A stretch of 7,850 nt of DNA from an uncultured Sphingobium sp. (GTDB taxonomy: Bacteria; Pseudomonadota; Alphaproteobacteria; Sphingomonadales; Sphingomonadaceae): the NCBI GenBank assembly GCA_913773715.1, contig CAJYHD010000107.1, positions 1 to 7,850 on the forward strand, in the 5' to 3' direction. The translations under genes were made by a program, and so were the position numbers. Under the pieces are notes generated by a model. That model was given only the letters and a program-made list of their open reading frames with translations. It did no database searches and was not told the origin of the DNA. Numbering within the stretch: the stretch's first letter is position 1; each line of letters begins with the position of its first letter. Shown here piece after piece: positions 5,441 through 7,850 of the stretch.

Positions 5441-6693
5441 ACATGCATACACCCATCGGCACCGACAATGATCACGAGGTCACCTCTCCACCCGGCCGAC
5501 TGCGGAAGAAATACGGCGCTGTCGCATTGATCGCGATCGTTGTCGCAGGGGGGGTCGGCTGGAAACTGCTCGACCGTCCGCAGGCGCAGGCCGCCTCCGC
5601 ACAGATTGCGACGGTGGGGATTTCCGCACCTCTGAGCCGCGCCGTCACCCAGTGGGATGACTATGTCGGCCGGTTCGCACCCAGCCAGACGGTCGAAATC
5701 CGTCCGCGTGTGTCCGGTGCTGTTACCGCTATCCACTTCAAGGACGGTGAATTCGTGCGCCAGGGGCAATTGCTCTTCACTATCGATCCGCGCCCCTTCA
5801 CCGCAGCCCTTGCCGAAGCGCGGGCAGCCACTGCTAGCGCTCGCAGCGCCATGCTCCTGGCGCAAAATGATTATAGCCGCGTCCAGCGCCTGACCGGCGA
5901 CGAAGCCGTTTCGGCAAGCGAGGTGGATTCGCTGCGCTCGCGCCTTCAGGCGGCGCAAGCGGCTCTTGCTGGCGCGCAAGCCCGCGAGCGGCAACGGGCG
6001 CTGGATGTCGAATTCACGCAGGTCCGCGCGCCGATCTCCGGTCGCGTCTCGGATCGTCGCGTCGATATCGGCAATCTGGTTTCCGGGGCGGAAGGAACGG
6101 GCGCGAGCCTGCTGACCACCGTCAATCGGCTCGACCCCATCTACTTCGCGTTCGACGCGTCCGCAGCGCTCTATCTCAAGTCGCAGCGCGACAGGGGCAA
6201 TGGCGGCGCGGTCGAGGTCCGTCTTCAGGACGAAGCGGACTATAAGTGGAAGGGCCGACTCGACTTCACCGACAATGGCCTCGATCCGCGATCCGGCACG
6301 ATCCGCATCCGCGCGATCTTCGACAATCCGGGCAATTTCCTGACACCCGGCCTGTTCGGCAACATGCGCTTGTCCGACGATGGCAAGGTCAACGCCCTGC
6401 TCGTCCCCGACGAAGCGATCCAGTCGGATCAGGCGCGCAAGACCGTCCTCGTCGTTGGCAAGGATGACAGCGTCGCCGCAAAGCCGGTCGAACTGGGCCC
6501 CGTGGTCGATGGTCTGCGAATCATCCGATCGGGTCTCACCCCCGGCGACCGCGTGATCGTCTCCAACCTTCAGGCGGCGATGCCCGGCGCGAAGGTCGCG
6601 ACCAAGCCTGCCCGGATCATGCCAGCCCCGGCAAAGGTCACGCCGGTCGACAGCATCGCCCCCGCCGCTGCGCAGGCCACTTTCGTCCGGTAA
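5437..6693 (+). CDS. RND efflux periplasmic adaptor subunit (MexE-like membrane fusion protein)
   Basis: Membrane fusion protein bridging an inner-membrane RND pump and an outer-membrane channel. The 418-residue protein starts MNMHTPIG at an ATG overlapping the preceding stop. Residues 27-42 form a single N-terminal membrane anchor after RLRKK; no lipobox cysteine is present, so it is not a lipoprotein, unlike several MexE/AcrA relatives. Then come the first lipoyl half (VEIRPRVSGAVTAIHFKDGE, about 86-105, and LLFTIDPRPF), an alpha-hairpin (about 120-190), the second lipoyl half (FTQVRAPISGRVSDRRVDIG), a beta-barrel with LDFTDNGLDPRSGTIRIRA (275-293) and LTPGLFG, and a membrane-proximal domain ending near DRVIVSNLQAAMPG. 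The LDFxDN-DPRSGTIR and VELGPxxxGLRIIRSGL blocks are close to MexE. The MexF-like pump follows after 96 nt; no outer-membrane factor is within the window. Confidence 0.96.
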   Translation: MNMHTPIGTDNDHEVTSPPGRLRKKYGAVALIAIVVAGGVGWKLLDRPQAQAASAQIATVGISAPLSRAVTQWDDYVGRFAPSQTVEIRPRVSGAVTAIHFKDGEFVRQGQLLFTIDPRPFTAALAEARAATASARSAMLLAQNDYSRVQRLTGDEAVSASEVDSLRSRLQAAQAALAGAQARERQRALDVEFTQVRAPISGRVSDRRVDIGNLVSGAEGTGASLLTTVNRLDPIYFAFDASAALYLKSQRDRGNGGAVEVRLQDEADYKWKGRLDFTDNGLDPRSGTIRIRAIFDNPGNFLTPGLFGNMRLSDDGKVNALLVPDEAIQSDQARKTVLVVGKDDSVAAKPVELGPVVDGLRIIRSGLTPGDRVIVSNLQAAMPGAKVATKPARIMPAPAKVTPVDSIAPAAAQATFVR

Positions 6694-6730
6694 CGCGGCG
6701 CAAGCCGGCTCTATTTTCGCATTGACGTCC

Positions 6731-6757
6731 CGTGATCCGGCAACCCGCCGGATCGCG
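6731..6757 (+). other. Intercistronic hairpin between adaptor and pump genes
   Basis: GATCCGGC-AACCC-GCCGGATC is an 8-bp perfect stem with a 5-nt loop. It extends outward through a U-G pair and two G-C pairs to 11 bp (6731-6741 with 6747-6757). No T-run follows (CGGCCCCC), so it is not an intrinsic terminator. It sits 32 nt before the pump start. It may stabilise the upstream mRNA or set the adaptor-to-pump ratio; that role is inferred. Confidence 0.65.
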
Positions 6758-6789
6758 CGGCCCCCTTCACGCCATCGAGGAACATACCG

Positions 6790-7850
6790 ATGCGCCTATC
6801 CCGCTTCTTCATCGACCGGCCGATTTTCGCCGCAGTCATCGCGGTGGTCATCACCGTCGTCGGCGCGCTCGCCTTCATCGGCCTGCCCGTCTCGCAATAT
6901 CCCGACATCGTGCCGCCGACCGTCACTGTGTCCGCGCAATATCCCGGAGCGTCGGCGGAAACCGTCGCGTCCACCGTCGCCGCGCCGATCGAACAGGAAA
7001 TCAACGGCGTCGACGACATGCTCTATCAGAGCAGCCAGTCGACAGGCGACGGCAAGGTCACGATCACCGTCACCTTCAAGGTCGGCACCGATCTCGACGC
7101 CGCGCAGGTGCTGGTCCAGAACCGCGTTGCCGTCGCCATCCCGCGCCTGCCCGAAGAGGTACAGCGCCTTGGCGTCGTGACGCGCAAGACGACGCCCGAA
7201 TTCCTGATGGTCGTGAACCTCCAGTCGCCCGACGGGACGTTCGACCGCAATTACCTCTCCAACTATGCGCTGACGCAGGTGCGTGACCGGCTCGCCCGGC
7301 TCGACGGCGTGGGCGACGTGCAGCTGTTCGGCTCACGCGACTATGCGATGCGGATCTGGATCGATCCCGACCGCGCCTCGGCGCTCAACCTGACTGCGGG
7401 TGAGATCGTGTCCGCCCTGCGTGCGCAAAACGTGCAGGTATCCGCCGGTTCGATCGGCCAGCCGCCATACGACCGGGGCGAGGCCTTCCAGCTCGGCGTC
7501 GAGATGCAGGGCCGCCTGACCGAACCGCAGCAGTTCGCCAACATCGTCATCCGCACCGATGCCAATGGTCATCAGGTGCGCGTAAGCGACGTCGCGCGCG
7601 TGGAGCTTGGCGCGCAGGATTACGGCACCAACACCTATCTTTCCAATAAGCCGACAGTCGTCATCGCGGTCATGCAGCGTCCCGGCTCGAACGCGCTCGA
7701 CGCGGCGGAAAACGTCAAGAAGGAAATGGACGCGCTGTCGGCCCGTTTCCCCAAGGGCCTGGAATATAGTGTCATCTACAACCCCACCGAGTTTATCGGC
7801 CAGTCGATCGACGCGGTGTATCACACCCTGTTCGAGGCGGTGGTGCTGGT
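6790..7850 (+). CDS. RND multidrug efflux pump, permease subunit (MexF-like; partial, 3' end off the right edge)
   Basis: Inner-membrane proton-driven HAE1/AcrB-type exporter, the energised part of a tripartite pump. GAGGA (6777-6781) lies 8 nt before the ATG. The first 353 codons of a protein normally near 1,050 residues are present, open to the window edge. The N-terminus MRLSRFFIDRPIFAAVIAVV has the classic FFIDRPIFA motif and first membrane helix. The porter domain follows, with GLPVSQYPDIVPPTVTVSA, YPGASAETVASTVAAPIEQE, INGVDDMLYQSSQ, LPEEVQRLGV, RLARLDGVGDVQLFGS and IWIDPDRASALNLT. The sequence ends entering the second helix at HTLFEAVVLV. Blocks such as EEVQRLGV, MQRPGSNALD and NPTEFI match MexF-type pumps better than AcrB. 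It pairs with the adaptor upstream; substrates cannot be read from the sequence. Confidence 0.97.
   Translation, partial: MRLSRFFIDRPIFAAVIAVVITVVGALAFIGLPVSQYPDIVPPTVTVSAQYPGASAETVASTVAAPIEQEINGVDDMLYQSSQSTGDGKVTITVTFKVGTDLDAAQVLVQNRVAVAIPRLPEEVQRLGVVTRKTTPEFLMVVNLQSPDGTFDRNYLSNYALTQVRDRLARLDGVGDVQLFGSRDYAMRIWIDPDRASALNLTAGEIVSALRAQNVQVSAGSIGQPPYDRGEAFQLGVEMQGRLTEPQQFANIVIRTDANGHQVRVSDVARVELGAQDYGTNTYLSNKPTVVIAVMQRPGSNALDAAENVKKEMDALSARFPKGLEYSVIYNPTEFIGQSIDAVYHTLFEAVVL

Noticed and set aside
1..7850. CRISPR arrays, tRNA/rRNA genes, insertion sequences, transposases
   Set aside because: No regularly spaced direct repeats, no tRNA-like folds noticed, and no transposase-like protein in any frame.

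Overview
The window is GC-rich DNA from what looks like an alphaproteobacterium, most likely a sphingomonad (Sphingomonas/Sphingobium/Novosphingobium group). This rests on the style of the protein families and on an intergenic inverted repeat (TTCGAGC...GTCGAGAA type) that I recall as common in sphingomonad genomes. The assignment is inference, not a database result.

Left half, minus strand (3052 down to 1): cytochrome c maturation (System I) genes in the order ccmC-ccmD-ccmE-ccmF. ccmF is cut by the left edge after 543 codons. ccmC, ccmD and ccmE are tightly packed (4-nt gap, then an ATGA overlap). Between ccmE and ccmF lies a 130-nt gap filled by a long inverted repeat. CcmC presents haem, CcmE carries it on a His, CcmD helps release holo-CcmE, and CcmF ligates haem to apocytochrome c in the periplasm. 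ccmA and ccmB are not beside ccmC.

Centre, plus strand (3223-4661): a two-domain ChrA-type chromate/anion transporter, divergent from ccmC across about 170 nt. It is followed by a small acidic 61-residue protein with a motif resembling the SFPASDPP-type small proteins.

Right half, plus strand (4676-7850): an efflux operon. Two copies of the palindrome ATACC-N4-GGTAT, 48 bp apart centre to centre, bracket a plausible sigma70 promoter, as expected for a TetR/AcrR-type repressor that is not itself in the window. A structured leader of about 230 nt follows. It holds a 15-codon ORF with a strong Shine-Dalgarno (SD), and the region just after that ORF's stop is complementary to its SD. Then come an unrecognised 139-residue protein, a MexE-like periplasmic adaptor joined to it by an ATGA overlap, an 11-bp intercistronic hairpin, and the first 353 codons of a MexF-like RND pump cut by the right edge.

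The least ordinary part is the control region and first gene of the efflux operon (4676-5440): paired operators, a small ORF in a self-complementary leader, two SD/ATG pairs, and an unknown protein fused translationally to a drug-efflux adaptor. The rest is conventional.
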